In this document: positions 25,929 to 37,723 of the stretch, one piece after another | Position numbering within the stretch: the stretch's first letter is position 1 | How the letters are laid out: each line of letters opens with the position of its first letter | Source of the DNA: Pseudomonas sp. St316 | GTDB lineage: Bacteria; Pseudomonadota; Gammaproteobacteria; Pseudomonadales; Pseudomonadaceae | Assembly (NCBI RefSeq): GCF_018325905.1 | Contig: NZ_AP021901.1 | Location: 3,286,001 to 3,350,000 of the forward strand | DNA length: 64,000 nt | Direction: 5' to 3' | Made by a program: the position numbers and the translations under genes | Notes under the pieces: generated by a model | Told to the model about the DNA's origin: nothing | What the model saw: the letters and a program-made list of their open reading frames with translations, nothing else | Database searches by the model: none

Positions 25929-28900
25929 TCAGGGCGACTCGTCCTGCAGCAGCTGCAAGGCGCCGTCGAAATCAAACAATTCGAGCCGCCGAGCCACCTG
26001 ATCCAAGCGTTTGGCCAGGACTGGATCGAGAGAAAGCCCTCGCAGTTCTTCAAGGACGGTCAGTGCGGCGGTGTCACTCTCGACCAGGAGCTGCTCAAGC
26101 CGAATCAATTGCCGGTCAAGGGCGGGATCGTTATGCGGGGTCTCGGCTATCGCCGGCGGCTCGACCTCTGCCAGTCTATCCAGTGCCACCAGAACCGGCC
26201 CCAGGCATCGTTGCACGTCCATCACCAAACCTTGTATCACCGCATCGGACTCGCCGGCCTGGCAGGCTCGCTCCAGCTCAGCAGCAGCGTGCGCCACCGC
26301 CTCGGCGCCGATGGTCCCGGCCGTGCCGCGCAGGCTATGACTCAGGCGCGCGGCAGCACCGGGATCGGGGTCAACCAGTGCAGCCCGGAATTGCTCCTCG
26401 AAGCCTGCCTGCACGTCACGAAACCTGCCTAACAGGCGCAGGTAAAGCTCTTTGCGCCCCATGCAGGTGGCGAGGCCTGCAGCCATATCAATTCCTTCCA
26501 GATAGTCCGGCAGGCCAGCGTTCAGCCGTTCTGCTTGTGGCAGCAGAGTCGCCTGTCGAGCGATCTTTGGTTTGATCCACTTGGCTATCGTGACAAACAT
26601 GGCTTCTACACGGAGCGGTTTGGCAATGTGGTCATTCATGCCACTTGCCAACGCCCGTTCTCGGTCACCCTCCATTGCGTTGGCAGTCATGGCAATCACT
26701 GGCAGATCGGCGAATGCCGTAAGTTCACGAATGCGTTTGGTGGCTGTGTATCCATCCATAACAGGCATCTGACAATCCATCAGCACGCCGTCGAAGTCAG
26801 TGTCTTCGGCCAGAATGTCCAACGCTTCCTGACCATGCCAGGCCAGGCGCAGTTGTGCGCCGGCGCTTTCCAGCAGTTCCCGCGCCAGCTCCTGGTTCAG
26901 TTCGTTATCCTCCACCAACAACAGGCGTGCTCCGTGCAGGCTGGCCATGGCGCCGGCATGCTGCTCCGAGCGTTCGCTGGCGCGGGTATCGCTTTGCACA
27001 CCCTTGCCCAACACCACCCCGATGGCTTCCAGCAGCGCGGACGGCGTCACCGGTTTGGTCAGCACCACTGGCGACTCTATGCCCTGTCTCAGCGCCTTCT
27101 CACGGGCGTCCTCGCGACCAAACGCAGTCACCATGATTACCGACGGTGTATGTCTCAAGCTGCCGGAGTGCATGCGGCTCACGGTCTCCATGCCATCCAT
27201 GCCGGGCATTCTCCAGTCCATCAGTACCAGATCGTAGGGCAGCGTCTTTATTTCGGCGTCGGCCAGCATGCGCAGGGCCATGCCGCCACTTTGCGCGACG
27301 TCCACCTCCAATCCAAAACTGCGTGCCATACCGGAAAGAATCTCGCGGGCGCTGGCGTTGTCATCCACCACCAATACGCGCAGGCCGAGCAATTCATCGG
27401 ACTTGAACATACGACGAGGCTGGCAACCCTGCTGCATGTCCAGACGCACTTGAAAATGAAAGGTAGAGCCTAGCCCTGGCTGGCTTTGCACCCAGATTCG
27501 CCCGTTCATCATTTCCACCAGCTTCTTGGAGATGGAAAGGCCCAGTCCGGTACCGCCGTATTTACGCGTGGTCGAGCTGTCGGCCTGACTGAATGACTGA
27601 AACATGCGCTCGCATTGGTCAGAGGACATGCCGATCCCGGTGTCGCGTACCCAGAAATGAAGCTCGAGTTGCTCGCTCTGCGTACTCATGGCTTCCACAC
27701 CCACGACTATCTCGCCGCGCTCGGTGAACTTGGCGGCGTTGTTGCCCAGATTGATCAACACTTGCCCTAGACGCAGAGGATCCCCAATCAGCGCAGTTGG
27801 CAGCTCTGGGGGGCTCTGGAACAGCAGCTCCAGGCCCTTGTCCTCCGCCTTCAAGCCAATCATGCCGGCGACGTTGTCGAGTACGTCTTCCAGCCGAAAG
27901 GGAACCTGCTCCAGGTTCATCTTGCCAGCCTCGATTTTGGAGAAATCAAGGATGTCGTTGATGATTCCCAACAGGCTTTCCGCCGAGCGATGTACCTTTT
28001 CAATGTAATTGCGCTGTCTTTTGTCCAGTTCAGTACGCAGCGCTAAATCGCTCATCCCTATGATGACGTTCATGGGGGTTCGGATCTCGTGGCTCATGTT
28101 GGCGAGAAACTCGCTCTTGGCCTGGGTAGCCTCCTCGGCGGAGGCACGGGCCTCGACCAACGCCGTGACGTCGATGTTCACGCCGGTTGCACGTAACGGC
28201 GTGCCGTCAGGCGCGCGGGAAAAACGGCTCAGCGATCTGAAGGTGCGCACGGCTCCATCGTTCTGTCGCACTATGCGGAAGTCGAACTCATAGCGATCAG
28301 CGCCGCTGGCTACCGCCTGCGTATAGGATTGATCGGCCGCTTGCGCATCCTCGGGATGCAGCAGTGAAACCCAATGCGCCATTGTTCCATCAAATCCGCC
28401 GGGTTCGAGCCCGAACATTTTTTCCAGCTGCGGCGTCCAGTAATCATGGCCGGTGACGAAGTCAACATCGAACAAGCCAATGTCGCCCGCTTCCTGCGCC
28501 AGGCTCAGACGATCACTTGCCGTACGCAGCTTGGTCTCCATCGCCCGGCGTTCACTCACGTCACGCACGGAGGCGCAGACACAGTTTGCACGTCCTTCCA
28601 ATTGAGGCAGATGGGACAGGCCAATCTCTACGGAAAACAAACTGCCGTCCTTGCGTACGCCGCGAAGGTCATCCAGGTTGGCACCCATTTGCCGCGTGGT
28701 TCCATTGGCAATGAACTCATTGCGTACCCCCACATGCCGTCCACGAGCGGCTTCTGGCACCAACTGCTCGACGCTCGCGCCGATCAGCTCACCTTGCTCG
28801 TAGCCGAAAAGCACATCCAGTTTCGGGTTGCTCATCAGTATGTGGCCGTCCGCTCCCAACACCAGCATGCCGTCTGGAGAGGCCTCGATAATGCCTCGAT

Positions 28901-30275
28901 ACCACGCCTCGGTCGCGCGCAGCGCTGCTTGCTGGACCTCCAGCGCTTGTGCTTGACGGCGGGTCTCCTGCAGCAACGTCTGGGCGGTCTCGCTGCGCTC
29001 CATGATGGCCATGGCGCCGGCCAGCCTGGGCAGTACTTCCTGTAGAAGCAGTGCCTCTCGCTCGCCCAACGGGCAAAAACCGGCGAGTTCCAAAACACCG
29101 AACACTCGTTCGCCACGCATCACCGGCTGCACCAACAGGTGGCTTGCCGTTGCCTCACCGAGCTGCGAGCGGATCTTCCAGAAAGCGTCCGGCATATTCG
29201 TCAGCTCGCGCGCCTGGCGATCGAGCGCGCACTGACCCAACACCCCCTCCCCGAGCGGGACTTTCTGCACCGGCGGTGAATCGCCATCCACCGCGTAACC
29301 CCCCAGTAGTTGCAGATGGCTGGCGCCCTCGAAAACTACATAGAGGACTCCCTGCCATGCACCTAGCATCGGCACTACGCGGCGCAGGAATAATTGTCCG
29401 AGTTGCTCCGGGGTCTCCGCAGCCTGTATATCGAGTTGAACCAGCGACACATGAGCCTTGATCCAACGCTGCCCTTCGAGCTGGCGGGACTCGATCTGCA
29501 ACTTGGCGATAGCCCGGGCAAGATCACCAGTCTCGTTTTGCAGGTCGGTATGCGGGATGGGTTGGTCAAGATGGCCGGCCGTGAGTTGGTCGACTGCATT
29601 GCGCACACGTTCTAGCGGCTTGCGAATCGATTGACTGACCAACCAGGCCAGCATCAGCGCCAGTGCCAAGCCGCCGAGCAGCAAGACGTAGGTCAACTGG
29701 CTACTGTGCTGGGCGTTGCGGGTGATGTCGGTGACCAGATCGCGCAGTACCGCCTGCTTGTCCCTGACAATGACACTGAGTACCGAATCGGCACGACTGT
29801 CCAGTTGCTGGAGTTCATCGCTGTTGATCAGTAAAAGCGCCTGGCCCTGGCGCCCTTGTCCTACCAATTCCATCGCATCTCTACCGGTCTGCTGGATGCG
29901 CTCGAGCAGCAGCTCGAACTCGGCGAGCCGCGCCAGGTTATCGGAGCGGAACACCGTCGGCCGGGCAAGAGCCAAAGACTCGTGCAACTGCTGCTGAGCA
30001 AGCTCCAACTGGTGCAGCGCGGCGATGCGCGTATCCGCGCTATTGGTGGCCACGGCACGCTGCAACGCCTGGATGATGTGCGGCAGTTGCACCCGCACCT
30101 CATGCAGATGATTGGCGCCTCTGACATCTTGGTTGTAGAGCTGGTCCAGATCGTTCTTCAGCTCGGACTGGATGCGCAGACTCTGCATGCCGAGAATCAA
30201 GGAAAGCGCCAACAGCACGGCAAAACCCAGGACTAGCTTGTACCGCAACGGCAGGCGCTCAAGCACTGCGTACAT
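25929..30275 (-). CDS. Large hybrid sensor histidine kinase (HAMP-GAF-PAS-PAS-HK-REC-REC-Hpt)
   Basis: A 1448-residue phosphorelay protein. TM1 is [17 protein letters not shown], a helical periplasmic sensor follows, and TM2 lies near 195-215 ([20 protein letters not shown]) with HAMP. A GAF-like region ([17 protein letters not shown] onward) and two PAS domains ([36 protein letters not shown]) come next. HisKA has the phosphorylated His in [15 protein letters not shown]; the ATPase has NLGNNAAKF and [12 protein letters not shown]. Two receiver domains ([20 protein letters not shown]) and an Hpt domain ([13 protein letters not shown]) complete it. GGAG precedes the ATG. It lies 39 nt after the HD-GYP regulator, its probable partner. 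Confidence 0.93.
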   Translation of the reverse strand: MYAVLERLPLRYKLVLGFAVLLALSLILGMQSLRIQSELKNDLDQLYNQDVRGANHLHEVRVQLPHIIQALQRAVATNSADTRIAALHQLELAQQQLHESLALARPTVFRSDNLARLAEFELLLERIQQTGRDAMELVGQGRQGQALLLINSDELQQLDSRADSVLSVIVRDKQAVLRDLVTDITRNAQHSSQLTYVLLLGGLALALMLAWLVSQSIRKPLERVRNAVDQLTAGHLDQPIPHTDLQNETGDLARAIAKLQIESRQLEGQRWIKAHVSLVQLDIQAAETPEQLGQLFLRRVVPMLGAWQGVLYVVFEGASHLQLLGGYAVDGDSPPVQKVPLGEGVLGQCALDRQARELTNMPDAFWKIRSQLGEATASHLLVQPVMRGERVFGVLELAGFCPLGEREALLLQEVLPRLAGAMAIMERSETAQTLLQETRRQAQALEVQQAALRATEAWYRGIIEASPDGMLVLGADGHILMSNPKLDVLFGYEQGELIGASVEQLVPEAARGRHVGVRNEFIANGTTRQMGANLDDLRGVRKDGSLFSVEIGLSHLPQLEGRANCVCASVRDVSERRAMETKLRTASDRLSLAQEAGDIGLFDVDFVTGHDYWTPQLEKMFGLEPGGFDGTMAHWVSLLHPEDAQAADQSYTQAVASGADRYEFDFRIVRQNDGAVRTFRSLSRFSRAPDGTPLRATGVNIDVTALVEARASAEEATQAKSEFLANMSHEIRTPMNVIIGMSDLALRTELDKRQRNYIEKVHRSAESLLGIINDILDFSKIEAGKMNLEQVPFRLEDVLDNVAGMIGLKAEDKGLELLFQSPPELPTALIGDPLRLGQVLINLGNNAAKFTERGEIVVGVEAMSTQSEQLELHFWVRDTGIGMSSDQCERMFQSFSQADSSTTRKYGGTGLGLSISKKLVEMMNGRIWVQSQPGLGSTFHFQVRLDMQQGCQPRRMFKSDELLGLRVLVVDDNASAREILSGMARSFGLEVDVAQSGGMALRMLADAEIKTLPYDLVLMDWRMPGMDGMETVSRMHSGSLRHTPSVIMVTAFGREDAREKALRQGIESPVVLTKPVTPSALLEAIGVVLGKGVQSDTRASERSEQHAGAMASLHGARLLLVEDNELNQELARELLESAGAQLRLAWHGQEALDILAEDTDFDGVLMDCQMPVMDGYTATKRIRELTAFADLPVIAMTANAMEGDRERALASGMNDHIAKPLRVEAMFVTIAKWIKPKIARQATLLPQAERLNAGLPDYLEGIDMAAGLATCMGRKELYLRLLGRFRDVQAGFEEQFRAALVDPDPGAAARLSHSLRGTAGTIGAEAVAHAAAELERACQAGESDAVIQGLVMDVQRCLGPVLVALDRLAEVEPPAIAETPHNDPALDRQLIRLEQLLVESDTAALTVLEELRGLSLDPVLAKRLDQVARRLELFDFDGALQLLQDESP

Positions 30276-30314
30276 ACCCCACTCCTTCGCTAACGTCGTG
30301 TCAACGCCTGAGGC

Positions 30315-31472
30315 TCAGGGCGCCTGTACAATCTGCTCCAGGGCGGCCAGTTGTTTGGCCATCTCTTTGTCGGTGTCGGCAAAACGCACGGCAATTTCAC
30401 GAAAGTGCTCGGCGTTGGCCAGGAAAACATCACAGATGTCAGGGTCAAAATGGGAACCGCGTCCGTCGCGAATGATCTCCACCGCTTGTTCGTGCGGCAT
30501 ACCTGGCTTGTAAACGCGGCGGCTGATTAGCGCGTCATAGACATCCGCCACCGCCATCAAACGGGCGCTAATGGGTATATTGTCCGCAGCCAGTCCCTGC
30601 GGGTAGCCACTACCGTCCCATTTCTCCTGGTGGCTATAAGCGATCTCCTTCGCCAGGCGCAGGAAGTCGACTGATACACCTAACTGGTCCTCGGCATGCT
30701 GAATAGCATCGCGGCCAAGGGTGGTATGCGTTTTCATAATCTCAAACTCTTCCGGGGTGAAGCGTCCCGGCTTGAGCAGGATATGATCGGGAATGCCTAT
30801 CTTGCCAATGTCGTGCAGCGGCGCTGACTTGAACAATAGCTTGATCGTGGCTTCGTCAAGGAAGTGCCGAAAGCGTGGGTGCTCGCGCAGCAACTCGGCC
30901 AGCAGCTTGACGTAGTTCTGAGTACGGCGGATGTGATTGCCAGTCTCGTTGTCGCGGGTCTCGGCTAACGATGCCATGGCGTGAATGGTGACATCCTGAA
31001 TGGCCATGACCTCTCGCGTGCGGCGTTGCACCTCCTGCTCCAGATAGTCGTTCTGGTCGAGTAGAAAGTCCGCCGCCGCCTTGACCTTGAGTTGGGTCTC
31101 GACTCGGGCCAGGAGTATCGGCGGGTTGATAGGCTTGGTGATGTAGTCAGCAGCCCCCAGCTCCAGGCCATGGATCTCGTCCTGGGTCGCCGCCATGGCC
31201 GTGAGAAATACAATCGGGATACGCTGGGTACGCTCATCGCCTTGCAACCGTTCGGCCACCTCGTAGCCGGACAGGCCCGGCATCATGATGTCCAGCAGGA
31301 TCAGGTCAGGAAGCGGGTCGCTCTGCAGGATGCGTAAAGCCTTCTCGCCACTGTTTGCGGCCTTGACCCTATATCGGTCTTTGAGCAGGTCGGCCATCAG
31401 CATCAGGTTATCCGGCGTATCGTCGACCACCAGAACAGTGGACGCATTGAGGTGGCTCTGCTTGGGACTCAT
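30315..31472 (-). CDS. Response regulator with HD-GYP phosphodiesterase domain
   Basis: A 385-residue protein. The receiver domain (VLVVDDTPDNLMLMADLL, phosphoacceptor in LILLDIMMPGLSG, Lys in AADYITKPI) is joined to an HD-GYP domain: HDIGKIGIPDHILLKPGRFTP has the HD pair and QEKWDGSGYPQGL has the GYP motif. It should hydrolyse c-di-GMP. It is transcribed just before the hybrid kinase, in the same direction. Confidence 0.93.
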   Translation of the reverse strand: MSPKQSHLNASTVLVVDDTPDNLMLMADLLKDRYRVKAANSGEKALRILQSDPLPDLILLDIMMPGLSGYEVAERLQGDERTQRIPIVFLTAMAATQDEIHGLELGAADYITKPINPPILLARVETQLKVKAAADFLLDQNDYLEQEVQRRTREVMAIQDVTIHAMASLAETRDNETGNHIRRTQNYVKLLAELLREHPRFRHFLDEATIKLLFKSAPLHDIGKIGIPDHILLKPGRFTPEEFEIMKTHTTLGRDAIQHAEDQLGVSVDFLRLAKEIAYSHQEKWDGSGYPQGLAADNIPISARLMAVADVYDALISRRVYKPGMPHEQAVEIIRDGRGSHFDPDICDVFLANAEHFREIAVRFADTDKEMAKQLAALEQIVQAP

Positions 31473-31657
31473 AACTGCCCTCCCTGACTTGAAACGTAAC
31501 CCTGGTTAACAGCTTAGCTCTACTTTTCCCGGCGGCTAATCTGCAAGCAAACTCACCCTTGCGGTCAAGTCCAGGCGTTTACGAAGGCAATAGGCATTGA
31601 CTGATCGACGCTTCGCATAAGCGCTTGGCCTCCGGGCGGCACATTGTCGGTGATAGC

Positions 31658-31676
31658 GCATTCCTGACAGGAATGC
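31658..31676. promoter_or_regulatory. 19-bp palindrome at the left end of repeat A
   Basis: GCATTCCTG-A-CAGGAATGC, perfect 9-bp arms, 75 bp upstream of the glutathione transferase ATG. It could be a repressor site for this gene or a boundary sequence of the duplication. Confidence 0.55.
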
Positions 31677-31751
31677 CCCCATGAAAAACATACATTTTAC
31701 TTAAAGCACCGCCTCTCATAGCGTGTCCATTCCGCATATGGAGATGACGCC

Positions 31752-32384
31752 ATGAACAACCCAAGCCTGCGCCTTTACGTCGACACTCAATTCACCAGCC
31801 CCTACGCGCTGTCATGCTTCGTGGCACTTCGAGAAAAGGGTATTGAGTTCGAGATGGATACCGTGAACCTGGACAAACAGGAGAACCAGTCGGGCGACTA
31901 TGCCCGTCTTTCGCTGACCCAGAGAGTCCCCACCCTCGTGCATGGCGACTTTGCGTTGTCGGAATCATCGGCAATCACTGAATATTTGGAAGAGGTATTC
32001 CCCCAGACGCCGGTTTACCCACGACACCCACAGATGCGTGCCAAGGCGAGGCAAGTTCAAGCGTGGCTACGCAGTGATTTGCTCCCTATACGACAGGAGC
32101 GCTCCACGCTTGTCGTATTCTATGGCCTTAAATATGGTCCTTTGTCAGCATCGGCGGAGGCTGCCAGGCAAAAGTTGGTGGAAGTTGCTCAACGGCTACT
32201 TACCGACAGTCCGGACTACCTCTTTGGTGAATGGTCTATCGCCGATGTCGATCTCGCGTTGATGCTTAACCGGTTGATACTCAATGGGGACACTCTACCG
32301 GCTCGATTGGAGGATTACGCCCAGCGCCAATGGCAGCGTCCGACCGTGCAAGAGTGGATCAAGCTGCAACGACCTCCTTTGTAG
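31752..32384 (+). CDS. yfcF: Glutathione transferase, YfcF-like (copy 1)
   Basis: A 210-residue GST: thioredoxin-like N-domain (FTSPYALSCFVALREKGIEFE, cis-Pro and glutathione-binding segment RVPTLVHGDFALSESSAITEYLEE) and a helical C-domain (ARQVQAWLRSDLLPIRQERSTLVVF, FGEWSIADVDLALMLNRLILNGD). The sequence follows E. coli YfcF closely over its whole length. The ATG lies after a GGAGATGACGCC ribosome-binding stretch. A near-identical second copy is at 42567-43199. Confidence 0.93.
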   Translation: MNNPSLRLYVDTQFTSPYALSCFVALREKGIEFEMDTVNLDKQENQSGDYARLSLTQRVPTLVHGDFALSESSAITEYLEEVFPQTPVYPRHPQMRAKARQVQAWLRSDLLPIRQERSTLVVFYGLKYGPLSASAEAARQKLVEVAQRLLTDSPDYLFGEWSIADVDLALMLNRLILNGDTLPARLEDYAQRQWQRPTVQEWIKLQRPPL

Positions 32385-32509
32385 CGGCGCGATGGCTGAC
32401 AATGGCCGATTTCAGCCCGTCTCGAAGGGCTGCAGCCGGCCAAAAGCGGACAATAGACGATACGATAGCCGCGAGGTTGTTTATCCGCAAAGAGCGCCTT
32501 AGGGTGGTG

Positions 32510-34636
32510 CTACACCCTGAACTGTTCCATCAATTTCATCTGCAGAGTGGTCAGGCTATGTAGCTGGCTGGCAATCAGCGCCGATTCGGTGGCTTGCTCG
32601 GTCAAGGATTCGGTCACACTGCGGATTGCCGAAATATTGCGATTGACCTCTTCGGCGACTGCACTCTGCTCTTCTGCCGCGCTGGCGATCTGCAGGTTCA
32701 TGTCGCTGATGACCGTGACCGCGTCACTGATCTTGCCCAGCGCCCGAAGTGCCTGATGGATTTGTCCTACATTATTGTGAGCCTTGGTTTGGCTCACGTG
32801 CATCGCCACCACTACACCACGAGTACCGTTCTGGATGCGCTCGATGACCTGGCGGATTTCCTCCACGGAATCCTGGGTTCGTCTGGCCAGGTTGCGCACT
32901 TCGTCGGCGACCACCGCGAAACCTCGCCCGCTTTCGCCCGCACGGGCGGCTTCGATAGCCGCGTTGAGGGCAAGCAGATTGGTCTGTTCAGCAATGCTGC
33001 GGATGACTTCCAGGACCGTGCCGATCTGTTCGCTATCGACCGCTAGCGCTTCGACTTCAGTCACCGCCTTGCTGACGTCGCCGGCTAGGATGCCAATGTC
33101 ATGGGTACTGCGCTCAATTATGCCGACCCCATCCCTGGCCGATTGGTCGGCCGCGCGGGCAGCCTGAGCAGCATTTGACGCGCTGTTGGCAACATTATGG
33201 GCGGTCGCGCTCATTTCGTTTGAAGCTGTGGCCACCTGATCAATCTCACGAAATTGAACCTGCATGCTTTCGCTGGTCTGCCTAGCAATTAACGAAGACT
33301 GATCGGCGGTGCCCCGGGTATCGAGGGTGTTTTGCTTTATCCGAGTGATGGTCGGTTGCAACTTGTCGAGAAAGCGGTTGAACCAGTTGACCAGTTCCCC
33401 CAACTCGTCTTTCTTGCTGTATTGCAAACGTTGGGTCAGGTCACCATCGCCGCTGGCAATTGCCTTGAGCATACCTGCTACGCGAGTGATCGGCTGGGTC
33501 ACGCTTGAGGCGGACATCCAGATCAGTAAGCACCCCAGCAGGCAAGCTCCAGTGGCCATCAACAGGGCTTGGAGGGTGCCGCTGGATTGGGCTTTATCGA
33601 ACACCCTTTGAAGTTTATCCGCATCGGCCAGCAATATTTGGTGCGGTACGTCGATGGCCACGCCCCAGGCTTTTGCATCAGCAATAGGTTTGACCGGATA
33701 GACCGCCCGGATCAGCCCCTCTTGGTGAAAGATCTTCGGCGTATCACCGTCCAGTGACGCAATGATTTTTGCCCCCTCCTCGCCAAGCACATCCCCCACG
33801 TTTTCGCCAACCTGGGTGGCATCGAAGCTGAAGGCGGCGAGTATGCCCGTGTCGGAGACAATCAGCATACGACCCGAACCATTAAACAAACTGCTCTGGG
33901 CGACGTTGGCAGCTGTCTGCAGTGAGTCCAGCGCGATGTCCAGGCCCACTACACCTATGACCTTGTCGCCGACGATCAAAGGTAAGGAAATGGTCGTCAT
34001 CAATATTCGCTTGCCGTCGACGGTGTCTGCGAAAGGCGCCATAAGACAAGGTCGCTTGCTGTCCCGAGGGCACGTGTACCAGCTGTTATAGGGAGCACCA
34101 CTGATGCTGAGCGCCGTGCTGCCAAGGTCGCTCTCGTTGATCTGCAGGCTCATCACCTGACCTGTGCCACGGTTCCAGGCACTGGCGAAGCGCCCTGACT
34201 CGTTCGACGCACGACCCGTATCATGGGCGAACTCGGCGTCCTTTCCATCCAAGGCATTACGTTCATAGACCAGCCATACGCCCAGCACTCCGGGATTGCG
34301 CTCGAAAGTGGTCTTGATGCTTTGGTTGAGTTCTTCACGCAGTGCTGCGGCTGTCAGTCCACGATGGTTTGCCATATTACGCAAATAGTTCGCCTGGTCA
34401 GCCAGAGCCGTGATGACGGTCAGGCCGGTACCGAAGGTCTTCTGTAAATTCACAGCCTGCTCAGCAGCTTTTGCCAGTAACAAGTTCTCGCCACTGCCGG
34501 TCAGCATCTGGCTGCTGGATTGACTGATCATCTGCTTGTTCAGATTGCTTTGATAAAGATTCGTGCCGACGATCAGGCCCATCACCCCGAGCAGGCAGAG
34601 CCCGGATAAAAGCACGATCTTCAAGCGAATAGACAT
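32510..34636 (-). CDS. Methyl-accepting chemotaxis protein with dCache sensor
   Basis: A 708-residue transducer: TM1 near residues 9-25, a periplasmic double-Cache domain of about 320 residues, TM2 ([20 protein letters not shown]), HAMP, and the signalling tip [32 protein letters not shown]. The distal Cache pocket has the pattern [11 protein letters not shown] and VVGLDIALD, i.e. the Tyr/Trp-Tyr and Asp residues used for amine or amino-acid ligands in this family. With amine and amide catabolic genes nearby, an amine ligand such as a polyamine is a reasonable guess. Confidence 0.92.
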   Translation of the reverse strand: MSIRLKIVLLSGLCLLGVMGLIVGTNLYQSNLNKQMISQSSSQMLTGSGENLLLAKAAEQAVNLQKTFGTGLTVITALADQANYLRNMANHRGLTAAALREELNQSIKTTFERNPGVLGVWLVYERNALDGKDAEFAHDTGRASNESGRFASAWNRGTGQVMSLQINESDLGSTALSISGAPYNSWYTCPRDSKRPCLMAPFADTVDGKRILMTTISLPLIVGDKVIGVVGLDIALDSLQTAANVAQSSLFNGSGRMLIVSDTGILAAFSFDATQVGENVGDVLGEEGAKIIASLDGDTPKIFHQEGLIRAVYPVKPIADAKAWGVAIDVPHQILLADADKLQRVFDKAQSSGTLQALLMATGACLLGCLLIWMSASSVTQPITRVAGMLKAIASGDGDLTQRLQYSKKDELGELVNWFNRFLDKLQPTITRIKQNTLDTRGTADQSSLIARQTSESMQVQFREIDQVATASNEMSATAHNVANSASNAAQAARAADQSARDGVGIIERSTHDIGILAGDVSKAVTEVEALAVDSEQIGTVLEVIRSIAEQTNLLALNAAIEAARAGESGRGFAVVADEVRNLARRTQDSVEEIRQVIERIQNGTRGVVVAMHVSQTKAHNNVGQIHQALRALGKISDAVTVISDMNLQIASAAEEQSAVAEEVNRNISAIRSVTESLTEQATESALIASQLHSLTTLQMKLMEQFRV

Positions 34637-34792
34637 GGGACTGCCTCATGGATGAGCAATGTGTTTTGTCAGTCAGATAAGTGCTTACACCTACTCGGCG
34701 TTGGCACTACGCGCAGCCTGTATAAGCAAGACTGCGCGCTTGTGCGTTTCAGCATTCGTGTGGGCCACCACAGAGACGGCGCCACAGTTCGG

Positions 34793-36217
34793 TCAGTGTT
34801 TGACCATCACGTGGCGAATCACGGTGTAATCCTCCAAGCCGTACATCGACATGTCTTTGCCGTAACCGGATTGCTTTACACCACCGTGTGGCATCTCGCT
34901 CATCAGCATGAAATGGGTATTGACCCAAGTGCAGCCGTACTGCAGGCGCGCCGCAAGACGGTGAGCTCGCCCTATGTCAGAGGTCCACACCGATGATGCC
35001 AGGCCATAATCAGAGTCGTTTGCCCAAGACAGTGCCTGCGTCTCGTCTTCAAATTCGGTCACGGAAACCACCGGGCCGAAAATCTCCCGGCGCACCACTT
35101 CGTCGTCTTGACGCGCGCCGGCAAGTACCGTGGGCTCGAAGAAGTAACCGGGACCTTCCACACGTTTCCCGCCCGTCACGACTTCTATGTGTGGCAGTAA
35201 CCGTGCTCGATCCACGAAGCCGACAACACGATCTAAGTGCTGTTGGGTGATCAGAGGCCCCAGCTCAGTCTCAGGATCGTCCTGAAGACCAAACTTGATA
35301 CTGGATACGGCGATGCCGAGCTTTTCAACGAGGCGAGCGTAAATGCCTTTTTGCGCATAGATCCGGCAGGCTGCGGTGCAATCCTGGCCGGCGTTATAGA
35401 AACCGAAATTACGTATGCCCTCGACAGCCGCATCGATGTCTGCGTCGTCGAAAATGATGACGGGGGCTTTGCCTCCCAGTTCCATATGCATACGCTTAAC
35501 GGTGTCAGCGGTGCTGGCGATGATATGACTGCCGGTGGCCACTGACCCCGTCAGTGAGACCATCCGCACTTTCTCGTGGGTAGTGAGCGGCTTGCCGACA
35601 TTGGGCCCTCGGCCGAACACAACATTGACCACGCCTGCTGGGAAAATCGTGACCATTAACGAGGCTAACCTAAGCGCCGTCAACGGTGTCTGTTCGGAAG
35701 GCTTGAGGACAACGGTATTGCCGGCCGCCAAGGCGGGAGCCAGCTTCCACGCGGCCATCATCAGTGGATAGTTCCAAGGCGCGATCGAGGCGACGACACC
35801 CACGGGATCGCGCCGGATCATCGAAGTATGACCTGGCAAATACTCGCCCGCCGCCGAGCCCTGCAAACACCGACTCGCACCCGCGAAAAAACGAAACACA
35901 TCGGACACGCCAGGCAGTTCGTCGCCCAAGACGGCCGCGTAAGGCTTGCCACAATTATTCGACTCCAGCCGGGCCAGTTCTACGGCATGGCTATCGATGA
36001 GGTCAGCCAGTTTGAGCAACAACAGCGAGCGATCCTTTGGCGTGGTCTGGGACCAGCTTTCGAAGGCGGCGTCAGCGGCTTGCACTGCGCAATCAACCTG
36101 CGCAGGCGTAGCCTCAGCAATGTCCACTAGCGCGGTCCCTAGAGAAGGGTTCATTACCGCGAGTCGCTCGCCTTCGCCTGCGACCAATTCGCCGTTGATG
36201 AGCATTTTAATGTGCAT
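34793..36217 (-). CDS. Aldehyde dehydrogenase, aminobutyraldehyde/betaine-aldehyde type
   Basis: A 474-residue [68 protein letters not shown] (general base) and [15 protein letters not shown] with catalytic Cys. This pattern is close to gamma-aminobutyraldehyde dehydrogenases (PatD/PuuC-like). ATG 36217 ([10 protein letters not shown]) is used because GGAG lies 6 nt upstream, whereas an ATG at 36223 directly abuts it. It lies 165 bp after the permease gene and likely shares its transcript. It may oxidise an aldehyde from the amine produced by the amidase-like pair upstream, but the substrate is unproven. Confidence 0.88.
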   Translation of the reverse strand: MHIKMLINGELVAGEGERLAVMNPSLGTALVDIAEATPAQVDCAVQAADAAFESWSQTTPKDRSLLLLKLADLIDSHAVELARLESNNCGKPYAAVLGDELPGVSDVFRFFAGASRCLQGSAAGEYLPGHTSMIRRDPVGVVASIAPWNYPLMMAAWKLAPALAAGNTVVLKPSEQTPLTALRLASLMVTIFPAGVVNVVFGRGPNVGKPLTTHEKVRMVSLTGSVATGSHIIASTADTVKRMHMELGGKAPVIIFDDADIDAAVEGIRNFGFYNAGQDCTAACRIYAQKGIYARLVEKLGIAVSSIKFGLQDDPETELGPLITQQHLDRVVGFVDRARLLPHIEVVTGGKRVEGPGYFFEPTVLAGARQDDEVVRREIFGPVVSVTEFEDETQALSWANDSDYGLASSVWTSDIGRAHRLAARLQYGCTWVNTHFMLMSEMPHGGVKQSGYGKDMSMYGLEDYTVIRHVMVKH

Positions 36218-36382
36218 AGGCATCTCCAATGAGTGCAGGCGCTAAATGCCTGCATTCAGAAAGCATTTAAATTTAACGGACAATAAGTTGCTGACTAAGT
36301 CAGCCGTCTAGTTAAGGATTCACGACAGGTTTGCGCATCGGCCACATAGTTTTTCATGCAGCCTTAAAGTCACAGAGAGGTT

Positions 36383-37723
36383 CTATACGGGTATGTCCAA
36401 CGAGTGTTTGCCTTTTAGAATCCACGCGACGATGCCACCGAGTACGAGCCATGCGACGCCGACGAGTTGGGCGTTCGAGTTCGCGCTGAACAGTGCGTAG
36501 CAGAGGACGGCCGCACCCAGTACAGGGGAAACGAGATGTCTGAAGAATGAGCGATCAGTCTTACCCCTGAAGAAAGCAATGACAGAAGCATGCAACATCA
36601 CATAGGCACACAATGCGCCGAACGTGACCATCGTTACGATGGTTTCAATCTGGTCTTTGCCGACAATGGCAATCCCCAGCGAGAGCGCAGCGACCAGGTA
36701 TAACGCGGTCGTTGGTGCTTCATTTTTATTAAGTTTGGCGAGCATACGAGGCAGCTTTTTATCGCGTGCCATGCAGTAGATGACTTTTGTCGTGGTGGCC
36801 TGGGAGATCAGTGCATTCGCCAGCAAAGCTATCAGTGCATTAGTCAACGTGATGACCGGCAGGAACCACGTCCCCACCACTTGGGTGCTGACTGTGTAAA
36901 AGGCAACGTCAACGGCGCCGTCCTGATATTTCGACCCCAGGGGAACAAACACAGACGCCAGGTAGACTTGCGCAACGAACAGCACGGTCACGATCACAAG
37001 CAACAACATCGTTGCCCGCGATACGGTTTTACCGCCCCCCTCGGCCTCCTCGTTCAGCGTCGAAACAGCATCGAAACCGATAAAGCTCAGAGCGGCGATT
37101 GGTACGGCGCCAAACACGGCGGACATACTGAATTGCGACGGGTTATAGAAAGGCGCTAACAGTTGCTCCTTGGAAACCGTTCCTCCGGCGATAAGGCCAA
37201 CCGCAAACACAACGAAAATCGAGAGGACAACCAGCTGGATGACCAGCAGCACCTTTCCCACATTCACATTAACGGTGATTCCGAACAGATTGACGATCAT
37301 GGGCACAGCGACGAAAATCCCTAACCAAACCACCTTGTCGATGCCGGGAAATAAAGGTTGCAAGGCCGCTGCACCTAGAATCGCCAGCAACGCAGGAAGC
37401 AACAGATAGTCCAGCAAGATGGCCCATCCGGCCATAAAGCCGAATGTGGCATTGGTGCCCTTTGTCACATATGAATAGACCGATCCCGAGAGAGGGATTC
37501 GTTTCGCCATTTCGCTGTAGCTGATTGCACTGAACACCATCGCGATGGCGGCCAGCGTATAGGTCAGCGCGGTCAGTCCATTGGACGTGTTATGAATCGC
37601 TCCAAAGACAGAGACCGGAGCAATCGGAACGAAGTAAAGCAACCCGTAGACAAGGACGTCCGTCAGCGACAGTTTCTTGCTGAGTTGACGATTATCGTTG
37701 GGTACGACCAAGGTATCGCTCAT
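36383..37723 (-). CDS. APC-superfamily amino acid/amine permease
   Basis: A 446-residue transporter with about 12 TM segments; the N-terminus has LTDVLVYGLLYFVPIAPVSVFG and the signature IALSFIGFDAVSTLNEEAEGG of the APC family. It resembles putrescine importer (PuuP)-like permeases. ATG 37723 (MSDTLVVPND) is chosen; upstream readings lack family similarity. It precedes the aldehyde dehydrogenase and follows the dimethylformamidase-like pair, so it probably imports their substrate or an amine. Confidence 0.88.
   Translation of the reverse strand: MSDTLVVPNDNRQLSKKLSLTDVLVYGLLYFVPIAPVSVFGAIHNTSNGLTALTYTLAAIAMVFSAISYSEMAKRIPLSGSVYSYVTKGTNATFGFMAGWAILLDYLLLPALLAILGAAALQPLFPGIDKVVWLGIFVAVPMIVNLFGITVNVNVGKVLLVIQLVVLSIFVVFAVGLIAGGTVSKEQLLAPFYNPSQFSMSAVFGAVPIAALSFIGFDAVSTLNEEAEGGGKTVSRATMLLLVIVTVLFVAQVYLASVFVPLGSKYQDGAVDVAFYTVSTQVVGTWFLPVITLTNALIALLANALISQATTTKVIYCMARDKKLPRMLAKLNKNEAPTTALYLVAALSLGIAIVGKDQIETIVTMVTFGALCAYVMLHASVIAFFRGKTDRSFFRHLVSPVLGAAVLCYALFSANSNAQLVGVAWLVLGGIVAWILKGKHSLDIPV

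Larger units (their letters stand above)
31658..32438. repeat. Direct repeat copy A (about 780 bp, carries a glutathione transferase gene)
   Basis: This segment matches 42473-43252 at a constant offset of 10,815 bp until an indel near its end. Inside the glutathione transferase gene I see only two base differences. The upstream flank, including the palindrome, differs by one base. Identity fades before GCATTCC on the left and after TGCAGCCG on the right. Confidence 0.9.
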
